From Caldicellulosiruptor kronotskyensis 2002 (lineage in GTDB: Bacteria > Bacillota > Thermoanaerobacteria > Caldicellulosiruptorales > Caldicellulosiruptoraceae), in contig NC_014720.1 of assembly GCF_000166775.1 (NCBI RefSeq), positions 893,501 through 957,500 of the forward strand: a stretch of 64,000 nucleotides of DNA. Direction: 5' to 3'. The position numbers and the translations under genes are program-made. Positions within the stretch are counted from its first letter, which is position 1; the number at the start of each line of letters is the position of its first letter. Under the pieces are notes generated by a model. The model was not told the origin of the DNA and searched no databases. It saw only the letters and a list, made by a program, of their open reading frames with translations. Positions 8,263 to 17,226 of the stretch are shown here, in pieces.

Positions 8263-10728
8263 ATGGAGATAGTTTTCTTAGGTGGTGCTAAAGAGGTTGG
8301 TGCGTCTTGTGTTTTAATAAAAGCTGGTGGCAAGAACATCTTAATTGACTCTGGTATAAGAATGAAAGAAGACAAGCTCCCAAACTTGCAACTTCTTCGC
8401 GAGCTTGGCGGTGTTGATGTTTGTCTTATTTCGCATGCTCACCTTGACCATATAGGAAGCCTTCCTCTTATTGCAAGAGAATATCCTAATATTTTCTTTT
8501 ATACAAATCAGCCAACAAAGGATTTGATAAAAGTACTTTTGTATGATAGCTTGAGGATAATGGAGATTGCAGAGGATGAAATACCTATTTATGCTGAAAA
8601 GAATGTAGAAGATTTGCTTGATAGAACCCTTACCTATGGATTTAACTACACATTTGAACCCATTGAAGGAATTAAGGTAACATTTTTCCCGGCAGGCCAT
8701 ATCCTTGGCGCTTCCATGATATTTATTCAGACTCAAGAAGGCAGCATACTTTACACAGGCGACTTTTCAGCAGACAGACAGTTGACTGTTGACAAAGCTT
8801 CAGTTCCCAAAATTAGACCTGATGTTGTCATATGTGAATCAACCTATGGTGACAGGCTTCACACAAACAGAAATTTTGAAGAAGAAAGACTTTTTAACAC
8901 AGTAGCAGAGGTTATATCACAAGGTGGAAAGGTTTTAATTCCTGCTTTTGCGATTGGAAGAGCTCAGGAGATTATTCTTATCCTCAGAAACTTTATGAAA
9001 AAAAGAAAGGTTAGTTTTAATGTTTTCATTGATGGAATGGTAAGGGAAGTTATAAGAGTTTATAGAAATAACCCTACTTATTTGTCTTCGCGATATTACA
9101 AGAGAGTGTTAAAAGGTGAAGAAATATTTTTAGCAGATAACATAAATGTTATATCTGATAAAAAACAAAGAGAGGAAATAATTTCTTCTTCAGACCCATG
9201 TGTTATAATTTCAAGCTCTGGTATGCTCACAGGTGGACCTTCTGTTTTTTATGCTGAAAAGATTGTGCAAAATCAAAATGCACTGATTGCAATAACAGGG
9301 TATCAGGACGAAGAAGCACCCGGAAGAAAACTTTTAGAGCTTGCAGAACTGCCTGAAAATGAAAGAAAGATTGATCTAAATGGCAAAGAATATGAAGTAA
9401 AGTGCAGGGTTGAAAAGTATGGGCTTTCAGCACATAGCGACAGAGATAGAATACTTGGATTTTTGGTAACGCTCAGACCAAGGACTGTCATTTTTGCACA
9501 TGGCAGTGAAGATGCAATTTCGCAGATTTCGGATATGGCAGTAAAGGAGCTTGAAGCAAATATAATTGTTCCACAAAATGGTGAGATAAATTCAATTTCA
9601 ATTGAAAAGCCAAGAAAGCAGCTATCATTTTTCAATGTTAAGAAACTGAACAATCCAGAACTTTTAAATGAAGAGGACTTGAAACTTTTGTGGCAGTACC
9701 TTGTAGAGAATAAACAAGAGTCAAATCATATAACTGCTGAACATGCCATTTTGATTTGGAATGGGAAAGAATTTTTAGAAAAAGAGGAAGTAAATAGAGT
9801 ATTTGAACTTTTAAAGAAGTCGGTTTATTTTGAACAAAATCCCAGAAAACCCTACTTGTTTAGAATTTTATCTGCCCAAGAGGTAGAAGAAAGGTTAAAG
9901 CCAAAGCCTATGGAGCAGAACAAAATGCGAGAGCTTGCATTTGGAATGTTTTCAGAATATGGACTGTATAAGGTTGGTATGGATATTGAAAACAAAGTGG
10001 TTACATTTTACTTTCACTTTCCAGCTGTTTCAAAAAAGATTGAAGAAAAAATAAAGGAATTTGAAAAATTGACACTCTGGAAAGTTGACATAAATCCCAA
10101 TATTAATCTGACATATGCTTCAGAATATGTTAAAAATCTTCTAAGAGATTATAATGTTAAGCTTTTGAAATTTTCGTATAATCCTATAATAAATGCTATT
10201 GTGGTAAGAATAAAAGAAGATTTTGAAGCAATGAAGACTATATCCGAGAAATTTTTGGAAGAAACTAGAGTTAATCTAATATTTGATGTAGAGGGCAAAA
10301 AGCAAGAGGAAATTGTAGATTTACAAAAGCCAAGGATGGAGCAAAACAAAGCACTTCTTTTGATTGACCTCTATTTTGAAAATGAAAAAGATAAAATTTA
10401 CAAAAAAAGCATTAAAGAAGGTGGAAAATATATAGAACTTTCGTTTGTGACACCTTTTGTGGGTGAGAGGTATAAAGACAAGATTGAGGAACTATCAGAG
10501 AAAACTGGATGGGATATAAAAGTGTCTCAGTCAATAAATCAGGTTGAGATGATAAACATATTAAAAGAGATATTGTCAAAATATAATGTAGAGATTCAAA
10601 AAAATCCCAGTATTTATCCTTCAACAAGAGAGGTAAAGATAAAACTAAGTGAAGGGGTACAGGAAGAAATTTTAAAAAAAATATCAGATGAATTTTTTGA
10701 AAGGACGGGATTTTACATTAAAATTTAA
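8263..10728 (+). CDS. Beta-CASP metallo-beta-lactamase nuclease-like protein with duplicated C-terminal domain
   Basis: 821 residues. Residues 1-460 are a metallo-beta-lactamase/beta-CASP/RMMBL core: HAHLDHIGSLP (zinc ligands), GHILGAS, YTGDFS, SSSGMLTGG, GLSAHSDRD and the last histidine in IFAHGSED. This core is shared by CPSF73-like and YsgB-like RNA nucleases. About 460-545 is a linker with a helical segment. The rest is two tandem copies of one domain, about 550-690 and 692-821, both beginning MEQNK and both following the pattern beta strands, then a helix, then a YNV(K/E) strand. Classical relatives stop near 450-550 residues. RNA processing is inferred from the family; nothing shows the role of the repeats. 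Confidence 0.8.
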   Translation: MEIVFLGGAKEVGASCVLIKAGGKNILIDSGIRMKEDKLPNLQLLRELGGVDVCLISHAHLDHIGSLPLIAREYPNIFFYTNQPTKDLIKVLLYDSLRIMEIAEDEIPIYAEKNVEDLLDRTLTYGFNYTFEPIEGIKVTFFPAGHILGASMIFIQTQEGSILYTGDFSADRQLTVDKASVPKIRPDVVICESTYGDRLHTNRNFEEERLFNTVAEVISQGGKVLIPAFAIGRAQEIILILRNFMKKRKVSFNVFIDGMVREVIRVYRNNPTYLSSRYYKRVLKGEEIFLADNINVISDKKQREEIISSSDPCVIISSSGMLTGGPSVFYAEKIVQNQNALIAITGYQDEEAPGRKLLELAELPENERKIDLNGKEYEVKCRVEKYGLSAHSDRDRILGFLVTLRPRTVIFAHGSEDAISQISDMAVKELEANIIVPQNGEINSISIEKPRKQLSFFNVKKLNNPELLNEEDLKLLWQYLVENKQESNHITAEHAILIWNGKEFLEKEEVNRVFELLKKSVYFEQNPRKPYLFRILSAQEVEERLKPKPMEQNKMRELAFGMFSEYGLYKVGMDIENKVVTFYFHFPAVSKKIEEKIKEFEKLTLWKVDINPNINLTYASEYVKNLLRDYNVKLLKFSYNPIINAIVVRIKEDFEAMKTISEKFLEETRVNLIFDVEGKKQEEIVDLQKPRMEQNKALLLIDLYFENEKDKIYKKSIKEGGKYIELSFVTPFVGERYKDKIEELSEKTGWDIKVSQSINQVEMINILKEILSKYNVEIQKNPSIYPSTREVKIKLSEGVQEEILKKISDEFFERTGFYIKI

Positions 10729-10780
10729 TAAATTTCTTATAGGGATATAATAGGATTGGCTTAAAATTAGAATATAAAAG

Positions 10781-10806
10781 GGGTTGGGACCAAGAAATCC
10801 CAACCC
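10781..10806. terminator. Convergent terminator hairpin
   Basis: GGGTTGGGA (10781-10789) and TCCCAACCC (10798-10806) form a perfect 9-bp stem with an 8-nt loop. T-rich sequence on both sides suits both strands. It lies between two convergent genes. Confidence 0.85.
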
Positions 10807-10811
10807 TGCCA

Positions 10812-11258
10812 TTATTCTTTTTTAAATAACATTTCCTCAATTATCTCAGCTGCATCTTTTACAAATTTGGGGCAAACCTTTTTAAATAAACCATTTTCTT
10901 CTGCATACTTTCTTCCCTCAGGTGTGCTGATATCACAATCCAATAATTCTTTGCATATTATAGTTTTGTTTCTTTCTTCAAACTTTTTTACGAATTCCCT
11001 AACCTTTGAGTATGCATTTGCTTTTGATTCTTTGTCTTTAGGCTCCGAACTTCCGTATTTTAATCCAATCAACATCAAAGCGCCTGTAACTGCTCCGCAT
11101 ACATGGCCTAAGCTTCCTAAACCGCCACCAAAAGGGCAAGCAATCTTTGCTGCGTTTTTTTCGTCCAAGCCGAGCTCAGTACTGTAAGTGGAAAAGACTG
11201 CCTGAGAACAGGTAAATCCACTTAGGAATTTTTCCTTGGCAAGTTCACTTCTGTTCAT
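10812..11258 (-). CDS. C_GCAxxG_C_C family protein
   Basis: 148 residues, ATG 11258 with GGAGGTG upstream. The conserved FTCSQAVFSTYSTELGLD and CPFGGGLGSLGHVCGAVTGALMLIGLKYG segments, with further cysteines in CKELLDCDIST and KVCPKFVKDA, define the C_GCAxxG_C_C family. These small redox-type proteins are probably iron-sulfur or metal binding; their function is not established. Transcribed alone, convergent with the beta-CASP gene. An IS begins 38 bp upstream of its start and may have displaced its promoter. Confidence 0.88.
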   Translation of the reverse strand: MNRSELAKEKFLSGFTCSQAVFSTYSTELGLDEKNAAKIACPFGGGLGSLGHVCGAVTGALMLIGLKYGSSEPKDKESKANAYSKVREFVKKFEERNKTIICKELLDCDISTPEGRKYAEENGLFKKVCPKFVKDAAEIIEEMLFKKE

Positions 11259-11296
11259 TTAAATGCTGCACCTCCATAAAAGATTTGCTATATTTT

Positions 11297-12567
11297 CTTG
11301 ACTTTGTCAGTTTGAAACTCAAAAAGCTTGGGAGGACTGGGATTGACAAAATTTGGACCTCAATTTTGTCACTACATCATTTGTTAATGCCAATAAATCC
11401 TAAACCTTCCTCATATGTCATGAAATTTTTTGGCCCCTTTATCTTCATCACATTCAGGATGTCTATAGCTCCTCCTTCTGTCCTTTGCTTTATCAAATAT
11501 TTCTTCCCTTTTATCTCTATTTCAATAAAATTCATTGAATCTATCGCTTCCATTATCCTTTCACTACTTATCTCTTTACCTTTTTCCTCAAAATATATTC
11601 CAATGTCCGTTGTAATAAAAATGCCAAAAAACATATCACAAAATGTCCTTTTATTCTACTTTCTGTAAAGTGATATATCGGTCGTACTTCTAAACAGCTT
11701 TTCATTACTCTGAATGACTGTTCTATCTTCCATAAATCGTGATATGCTCCTAAAACTTCTTCTACATCCATATCCTTTTTACTCGTCTGTATTGCATAAT
11801 AACCGTCAAACTTCTCATCTCGTTTTATCGCTTCCTCATCCAATTCATATTCTTCTGTCTTTGATTTCTTCTTCAAATATCTCCTCGCACCTTTTTTCTC
11901 TAAGGATGTTATACTTCCTTTGTTCTCTAAAAGCTCTTTGGCTTTTGATACAAGTCTTTCCCTGTCTTCTTTGTCTTTCTTAGCTCTCTTGCTTGAATAC
12001 GTTATTATCAGTCTCTCTTCTATTTTAAACTCTTTACCCTCTTCATCCTTGATAACATTTGTTCTTTCCAATACCTTATATTTGAATTCATCTCCATAAA
12101 TTTCTTCAGCATTCAAACAACTTTTTCCATCAAGCCTTTTATATCCTTCTTGCTCAAATACTTCATCTAAAACTTCTTTACTTGCATTCTTTAATCTGCT
12201 TGCTACTATATAATCATATCCCGCTTCTTTTATCATCTTTAAATTTAATCTGCTGTTGAGCCCTTTGTCTGCTACTATCACTATCTTATCTATACTAAAT
12301 TTTTCCTTCAGTTTCCTCAATATCTTTACCATTGTTTTGCTATCTATTGTATTGCCAGGAAAAAGTTCATAACCTATCGGCCTGCCTTCTTTGTCTACCA
12401 AAAGCCCTAACACAACCTGTACTTCATTTATCTTGTTGTCTTTGCTAAAACCAAAATTTTTAAGTTCATCGGCTCTACAACTCTCAAAGTATATTGTCGT
12501 CACGTCATAAAAAACTATATCAACCACCATCTTAAATAAATCCCTATTTCTCTGATACAGGTATGTC
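11297..12567 (-). mobile_element. IS1634-family element, truncated copy
   Basis: The left end CTTGACTTTGTCA (11297-11309) and the next 1.27 kb match the complete copy at 17723-18994 apart from one missing base. The match ends sharply at 12567 where the ISL3 element begins. The rest of this copy, including the transposase N-terminus and the other terminal repeat, is absent from the window on the far side of ISL3. A further insertion or deletion must therefore have followed. Confidence 0.88.
11377..12567 (-). pseudogene. IS1634-family transposase, 3' two-thirds, frameshifted
   Basis: The reading frame matches the C-terminal two-thirds of the transposase at 17803-19506 (FYDVTTIYFES, IVADKGLNS, LWKIEQSFRVMK). 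It lacks the N-terminus, which was cut by the ISL3 insertion. It also has a one-base deletion in a T run near 11580: five T here against six in the intact copy. This shifts the frame before the last 60-odd residues. It cannot encode an active enzyme. Confidence 0.88.
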
Positions 12568-14049
12568 GGCTCTATAATAAATATTGGGGTGGTAAGAAAA
12601 GAAAAAATATAGCACTTATTCTGAATGCCTGCTATAATTAAAATTGTTTTTAGAGATAAAAAAAACACACAAAAGAAAGGAGGCATCCAGAATAAGTGCT
12701 CAATCATAATTATATCACAGAACTTTTGAAATCAAAAGATATCATTCTCCACCAAGTAGTAGAAAGCGAAAAGGAGGTAGAACTGCACATAAGTCAGACG
12801 CAAAAACCTCACGAGTGTCCTAAGTGTGGTAGTATCACAAGCAAGATACATGATTATCGTGTCCAAAGAGTAAAGGACGTACCAATAATGGGTAAGAGAA
12901 CATATTTAGTTTTAAGAAAGCGAAGATATGTTTGCAAAGAATGTGGAAAGAAATTTTTTGAACACATAAATTTTTTAGGCAAGAGACAAAGAATGACAAA
13001 TAGATTAGCAGCATACATTATAAGTCAGCTCAGTAGCTTAAGCAGTATGAAAGAAGTGGCAAGACAGACAAATGTATCAGTTACAACAGTTATGAGGTTA
13101 TTTGATAAGGTAAGTCCTACCAAGAAAATAGAGGATTTTTCTTCTGAGGCGATATGCATAGATGAATTCAAAGGAAATGTAGGTGGAGCTAAATATCAGT
13201 GTATAATTGTGGACCCTGTGAAAAAGCAGATAGTAGAAATTTTAAAAGACAGAAGACAAGATGTTTTGATTGAATATTTTAAGAGATTGAAGGATAGGGA
13301 TAAAGTAAAATATTTTGTATGTGACATGTGGAGACAATTTGTGGAGACAGCAAAGATATATTTTAAAAACGCGAAAATAGTAATAGACAAATTTCATTTT
13401 ACAAGATATGTGTATTGGGCGTTAGAAAATGTAAGGAAGAGAGTACAAAAGGAATTAGAAGATAATTTAAGGAAGTATTTCAAGAGAAGCAGGAAACTAC
13501 TGTTAAAGTCTTATGAAGAACTTACAGCGGAGCAGAGAGAAGAGTTAGAAGTGATGTTTTGGTACAGTAGAGATTTAAGGAAAGCGCATAGACTCAAGGA
13601 AGAATTTAGAAAAGTTTTGGAAAGCAGTAATTCAGCACAAGCAAAAGTTGAATTAAAAAAATGGATAGAGGCAGCAGAGAGAAGTGGCCTTTCTGAATTT
13701 TGCAGATGTATAAAGGTTTTTAGGAACTGGTTTTCAGAGATAGTAAATTCATTTGATGTTCCATATACAAATAGTGTAACAGAAGGTTTTAACAATAAGA
13801 TAAAAGTTTTAAAGAGAAATGCATTTGGATATAGAAATTTTGAGAGATTTAGAAAGAGGATTTTATACAGTTGTGGTAGTTAGGAGTTAGAAAGAGAATA
13901 TTTAAAACCCGCAAAAGTCGCGGGGAAAGGCAATATTAGGTTTTTAAAATTATTTACCTGTAATAGGCATATATTACAATTAATGCTTGGTTGATAAAAC
14001 TGAAAAAGGTGGGCATTCAGAGTACCCACCCCAACTCTTGACAAAGAGC
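12568..14049 (+). mobile_element. ISL3-family insertion sequence, complete
   Basis: The terminal inverted repeats are GGCTCT-N10-TTGGGGTGG at 12568-12592 and its complement at 14025-14049. The 1482-bp element holds one transposase gene. ISL3 elements usually make an 8-bp target duplication. The flanks here (GGTATGTC and GTGATTTT) differ, so the right flank is not the original partner of the left flank. Confidence 0.85.
12696..13883 (+). CDS. ISL3-family transposase
   Basis: 395 residues from GTG 12696; AAAGGAGG lies 13 bases upstream. The N-terminal zinc-finger has two CxxC pairs (CPKCGS and CKECGK), followed by a helix-turn-helix (MKEVARQTNVSVTTVMRLFD). The DDE catalytic core is visible as CIDEF, VCDMW and VTEGFNNKIKVLKR. 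The length is slightly short for the family but ends cleanly in the right terminal region. The element looks intact and may be mobile. Confidence 0.9.
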   Translation: MLNHNYITELLKSKDIILHQVVESEKEVELHISQTQKPHECPKCGSITSKIHDYRVQRVKDVPIMGKRTYLVLRKRRYVCKECGKKFFEHINFLGKRQRMTNRLAAYIISQLSSLSSMKEVARQTNVSVTTVMRLFDKVSPTKKIEDFSSEAICIDEFKGNVGGAKYQCIIVDPVKKQIVEILKDRRQDVLIEYFKRLKDRDKVKYFVCDMWRQFVETAKIYFKNAKIVIDKFHFTRYVYWALENVRKRVQKELEDNLRKYFKRSRKLLLKSYEELTAEQREELEVMFWYSRDLRKAHRLKEEFRKVLESSNSAQAKVELKKWIEAAERSGLSEFCRCIKVFRNWFSEIVNSFDVPYTNSVTEGFNNKIKVLKRNAFGYRNFERFRKRILYSCGS

Positions 14050-14061
14050 CGTGATTTTTTT

Positions 14062-14099
14062 TTGACAAATATATTTGATTATTCAAATATACTTATAAT
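14062..14099 (+). promoter_or_regulatory. Promoter with 20-bp dyad operator ahead of the ferredoxin pair
   Basis: ATATTTGA-TTAT-TCAAATAT (14071-14090) is a perfect dyad. It lies between TTGACA (14062-14067) and the -10 candidates TATACT (14088-14093) and TATAAT (14094-14099). A dyad of this size in a long spacer suits an ArsR/SmtB or MerR type repressor or activator. An arsR gene lies 2 kb away. The ISL3 right end stops 12 bp short of the -35. Confidence 0.6.
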
Positions 14100-14152
14100 T
14101 CGCATATTTAAAAACTCAGAAATTTTTAAGTTTTAGAAGGGAGGTGATAATT

Positions 14153-14359
14153 TTGGCTAAGAATTGGTATCCTATCATAGACAAAGAAAAATGTATTCAG
14201 TGTTATCAATGCGTAAATTTTTGCCCTCATGATGTCTATGAGATAGGTCAAGATGGATATCCAAATGTAAAAAATCCTGATAATTGTGTTGAGTTTTGTA
14301 GAGGATGTCAAAAAATCTGCCCTAATGAGGCTATAAAGTATTTTGGAGAGGAGAGGTGA
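14153..14359 (+). CDS. Small ferredoxin-like 4Fe-4S protein
   Basis: 68 residues from TTG 14153, with AAGGGAGGTG 6 bases ahead. The first cluster motif is CIQCYQCVNFCP. A second cysteine set is CVEFCRGCQKICP, so two 4Fe-4S clusters are likely, the second with spacing that is not the textbook ferredoxin one. It is a soluble electron carrier or the ferredoxin subunit of a small complex. The stop is 5 bp before the next start, so it is co-transcribed with the HdrA-N-like gene. A strong dyad operator precedes it, and the arsenic operon faces it downstream. Confidence 0.75.
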   Translation: MAKNWYPIIDKEKCIQCYQCVNFCPHDVYEIGQDGYPNVKNPDNCVEFCRGCQKICPNEAIKYFGEER

Positions 14360-14364
14360 AAAAT

Positions 14365-14721
14365 ATGAAAAGAGGATTGCTTTTATGTGTTTGTCAGGGG
14401 ACCTGTCCTTCATTTCATAAGATGGATATTTTCGAGGTGTTAAACAGTTTAAGAAGAGAAGGCATATTTGAATGGGTAGGATTGCATCCACAGCTTTGCT
14501 CTGATGATGGTGATAAGTATTTGAGAGAACTACTCAAAGGTGCCGAGATAGATCAGCTTTATGTGGCAGGCTGCGATCCAACAATGCAAAAGAAAATGTA
14601 CCGTGATGCTTTTGAGGCAGTGGGTTTTCCAAAAGAAAAGCATATTGGTGTTGAAATCAGAAATATGGATACTCAACAAGCAATTGATGCAATTAAAAAG
14701 GCTGTTGAAGAGCATAAATAA
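14365..14721 (+). CDS. Stand-alone HdrA N-terminal-like cysteine protein
   Basis: 118 residues from ATG 14365, chosen over GTG 14356 because GGAGAGGAGAGG precedes it. The pattern CVCQGTCPSF, PQLCSDDGDKYLRELL, YVAGCDPTMQKKMYRDAFEAVGF resembles the N-terminal domain of heterodisulfide reductase subunit A (CVC..., MCS..G...I, VVAACSPRMHEPTFR). Here that domain stands alone, without the FAD and ferredoxin domains. With the preceding ferredoxin it may form a small electron-transfer or sulfur/metalloid redox module. The function is inferred only from resemblance and context. Confidence 0.6.
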   Translation: MKRGLLLCVCQGTCPSFHKMDIFEVLNSLRREGIFEWVGLHPQLCSDDGDKYLRELLKGAEIDQLYVAGCDPTMQKKMYRDAFEAVGFPKEKHIGVEIRNMDTQQAIDAIKKAVEEHK

Positions 14722-14735
14722 AAAATATTTTCAAG

Positions 14736-14767
14736 GCTGTCCGAAAAAAGTGCGGACAGCTTATTTT
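14736..14767 (+). terminator. Terminator of the ferredoxin/HdrA-N-like pair
   Basis: GCTGTCCG (14736-14743) pairs with CGGACAGC (14753-14760), followed by TTATTTTTT. Confidence 0.88.
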
Positions 14768-14775
14768 TTGAATTT

Positions 14776-14810
14776 CAAAATAAAAACATCCCTACTGTTT
14801 GTAGGGATGT
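14776..14810 (-). terminator. Terminator of the ars operon
   Basis: ACATCCCTAC (14786-14795) and GTAGGGATGT (14801-14810) form a perfect 10-bp stem with a 5-nt loop. On the minus strand it is followed by TTTTTATTTT, downstream of the acr3 stop. Confidence 0.88.
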
Positions 14811-14833
14811 CACTAACTTTAATAATTCCTCTT

Positions 14834-15880
14834 TTATTTAGCATAAAGTTTCTTTTTCAAAAATAGAGCAACATTTACCAAAAGAAGCATAACAGGAACT
14901 TCAATCAGAGGACCAATAACTGTTGCAAATGCTTCACCAGACCCTAAACCAAAGGTTGCAACAGCAACTGCAATTGCAAGCTCAAAGTCATTGCTTGCTG
15001 CTGTCAAGCCAACAGTCGCACTTTCAGGATAATCATACTTTCTTTTGTATGAAGTAAAAAATGTTATCAAGAACATTATAACAAAATACAGCGAAAGGGG
15101 TATTGCTATTCTCAATACATGAAGTGGAAGTGTAACAATATACTTTCCTTTTAATGAGAACATCACAATGACTGTAAAAAGCAGTGCAACCAAAGTTATT
15201 GGACTTATCTTGGGCACAAAACTCTTTTCATACCATTCCCTGCCATTTTTTCTGACCAAAAAAATTCTTGTCAATACTCCAGCTATAAAAGGAATACCAA
15301 GATAAATAAACACCGAAATTGCTATTTCTTTCATTGAAATATGCAGAGCAATTGCAGATGTGCTTATTCCAAAAAGTGGAGGAAGTATCTTTATAAACAC
15401 ATATGCAAGTACTGAATAGGTCAGAACCTGCCAGATTGCATTGAGAGCAACAAGCCCTGCAACAAAATCCCTGTCACCATCTGCAAGGTCATTCCACACA
15501 AGGACCATTGCAATGCATCGAGCCAAGCCTACCAATATTACTCCTATCATATAATGCGGATAATCTCTTAAAAGCAAGATGGCAAGCAAAAACATGACAA
15601 CAGGTCCAACAAACCAGTTGTATAAAATTGCAATACCAAAAGGTTTTTTGCCAGTTTTTGTCTTTCCTATCTCTTCATATCTTACTTTTGCAAGAGGAGG
15701 ATACATCATCAGGATTAACCCAATAGCAATGGGAATTGATGTTGTTCCAATGCTAAGCCTATTTAGCACATTTGCAAAGTTTGGGAAAAAGTACCCTACC
15801 AGAACACCTACAATCATAGCAAGCAAAATCCAAACTGTCAGAAATCTATCTAAAAACGACAAACCTTTTTTCTGCTCCAT
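14834..15880 (-). CDS. acr3: Arsenite efflux permease, ACR3 family
   Basis: 348 residues with about ten transmembrane helices. The family motif [19 protein letters not shown] carries the conserved cysteine and is followed later by [26 protein letters not shown]3 proteins expel arsenite, driven by the membrane potential. ATG 15880 has GGGGAGGG upstream and starts 2 bp after the arsC stop, so expression is coupled to arsC and arsR. This is the last gene of the operon, before a strong terminator. Confidence 0.93.
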   Translation of the reverse strand: MEQKKGLSFLDRFLTVWILLAMIVGVLVGYFFPNFANVLNRLSIGTTSIPIAIGLILMMYPPLAKVRYEEIGKTKTGKKPFGIAILYNWFVGPVVMFLLAILLLRDYPHYMIGVILVGLARCIAMVLVWNDLADGDRDFVAGLVALNAIWQVLTYSVLAYVFIKILPPLFGISTSAIALHISMKEIAISVFIYLGIPFIAGVLTRIFLVRKNGREWYEKSFVPKISPITLVALLFTVIVMFSLKGKYIVTLPLHVLRIAIPLSLYFVIMFLITFFTSYKRKYDYPESATVGLTAASNDFELAIAVAVATFGLGSGEAFATVIGPLIEVPVMLLLVNVALFLKKKLYAK

Positions 15881-15882
15881 TT

Positions 15883-16296
15883 TTATTTTCCCTCCCCATG
15901 ATATTCTTTTTTAATTCGTTCAAGCAGCTCCAATACCTTTTTTTCTATTTCATCTCTTACTCTTCTAAATTCTTCAATAGGCTTTCCTGCTGGGTCAGGT
16001 AGTCCCCAATCTTCTTTGACCTTGCATGGGATAAACGGACACTCAACACCACAGCCCATTGTGATTAAAAAGTCTACCTCTTTGGGGATATCGAATATTG
16101 TCTTTGGGAAATGTGAAGAGATATCAATTCCAACCTCTTTCATGACCTCAATGGCAAGCGGGTTTACCTCTTTTGCGATATCTGTTCCTGCACTGTATAC
16201 TTCAATCAAATCTTTTCCATAGTGTTTGGCAAAACCTTCTGCCATCTGGCTTCGGCATGAATTGCCAACACATACAAAAGCAACTCTTGGTTTCAT
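15883..16296 (-). CDS. arsC: Arsenate reductase, low-molecular-weight phosphatase type
   Basis: 137 residues from ATG 16296; AAGGAG lies about 12 bases ahead, while GTG 16308 overlaps that site and is rejected. The P-loop [13 protein letters not shown] and the later acid in WGLPDPAGK define the low-molecular-weight phosphatase fold. CxxxxxR with extra cysteines ([12 protein letters not shown]) fits the thioredoxin-coupled class. It reduces arsenate to arsenite, the substrate of Acr3. It begins 1 bp after the arsR stop. Confidence 0.92.
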   Translation of the reverse strand: MKPRVAFVCVGNSCRSQMAEGFAKHYGKDLIEVYSAGTDIAKEVNPLAIEVMKEVGIDISSHFPKTIFDIPKEVDFLITMGCGVECPFIPCKVKEDWGLPDPAGKPIEEFRRVRDEIEKKVLELLERIKKEYHGEGK

Positions 16297-16297
16297 T

Positions 16298-16669
16298 TTA
16301 AATATCACTCCTTTGCACTTTTGTTAAAACATGCTCACACTCTTCGCCTTTTTCTTTCAACTCTTTTAACCGAATTAGATCCTTTCTGAAAATCTCTTGC
16401 TGAGAAAACTTTTCCTTTAGAAATTCAATTAACTTTTCATTTTCTTGTAAAAACCTTTCGTTCATACTGTAGTATATCCACTGTGATTTTTTTGAAGCAG
16501 ATAAAACACCAGCTACTTTCAGCTTGTTTAGATGCCTTGAAGTATTAGACTGTGTTGTGCCCAATATTTTTTCTATGTCGCACACACAAAGCCTCTGTTC
16601 CAAAAGTAGATTGATTATTCGAAGTCTGCACTCATCACCAAGAATTTTTAAAATTTCAGCTAAGTTCAT
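16298..16669 (-). CDS. arsR: ArsR-family metalloregulator
   Basis: 123 residues from ATG 16669, with GAAGGGGG 6 bases ahead; the longer frame beginning MSVVAYN has no binding site. The winged-helix SmtB/ArsR fold reads LKILGDECRLRIINLL, then LCVCDIEKILGTTQSNTSRHLNKLKVAGVL. The CVC motif at the start of the sensing helix is the classical arsenite site. It is the first gene of arsR-arsC-acr3 and probably represses its own promoter. Confidence 0.93.
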   Translation of the reverse strand: MNLAEILKILGDECRLRIINLLLEQRLCVCDIEKILGTTQSNTSRHLNKLKVAGVLSASKKSQWIYYSMNERFLQENEKLIEFLKEKFSQQEIFRKDLIRLKELKEKGEECEHVLTKVQRSDI

Positions 16670-16692
16670 AATTACCCCCTTCATTCTATGAT

Positions 16693-16742
16693 TATATGCA
16701 ACTACACTCATATATAATACAAGATTGACACTTTTTTGTCAA
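16693..16742 (-). promoter_or_regulatory. Promoter and probable operator of the ars operon
   Basis: On the minus strand TTGACA (16742-16737) and TATTAT (16719-16714) are separated by 17 bp. A dyad TATATG-N10-CATATA (16714-16693) touches the -10 and lies ahead of the arsR ribosome binding site, as expected for autorepression. A TTGACA-N6-TGTCAA inverted repeat overlaps the -35. Confidence 0.7.
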
Positions 16743-16775
16743 TAGAGTTAAAATAAAAATATTAATGGCGTTATT

Positions 16776-16865
16776 TACGATGTGAACCCTGCACCTTCAA
16801 GAGTGCACCAAGAAATTGTTATAGAGCTTGCAACAATGATAAAAAATTTTCTCAAATTCTTATAA
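16776..16865 (+). pseudogene. Remnant resembling a Uma2-family endonuclease
   Basis: A 29-codon stretch reads YDVNPAPSRVHQEIVIEL followed by ATMIKNFLKFL and a stop. This resembles the Uma2 (DUF820) segment in which a PSPS/APS motif precedes RHQ and an amphipathic helix. No start or downstream catalytic part is found. It is a decayed fragment in a gene-poor stretch; the match is short and the call is weak. Confidence 0.35.
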
Positions 16866-17226
16866 TAATCAGTTCAAACAACCAATGAAGAAAATAATTC
16901 TGGAAGCTATTGCAGAGTAAACGAGCTTGTAGAATACAATAAGGTTCCCTAATTTTATGTTCTGGAGGTTTAAAAAGGGTACAGATGACGTGAATTATGC
17001 AGAACCCATGAAAACTTTTGTAAGTTGATTGTATGTTTGGGGGTTGTGCAAAGGTTTTATAAAAAATTGGTTATTTTTATGGCTGAACTTTTTGTTGGTG
17101 AACCCTATTTTCTTGTTATATAGTTATTCATTATTCAGCATTCAATGAACAATGTACCTACTCATTGAGATTTTAACTTCATGGATTATAATAAACTCAG
17201 AACAATTTTGTAGAGAGATGTTTTAG
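16866..17226. other. Gene-poor stretch, nothing recognised
   Basis: No frame longer than a few dozen codons has coding character and no repeat or strong hairpin was seen. It is probably degraded sequence between the ars operon and the toxin-antitoxin remnant. Confidence 0.4.

Noticed and set aside
11714-11983. 89-codon plus-strand ORF, identical to one at 18141-18410
   Set aside because: It is antisense to the IS1634-family transposase and identical only because the two element copies are identical.
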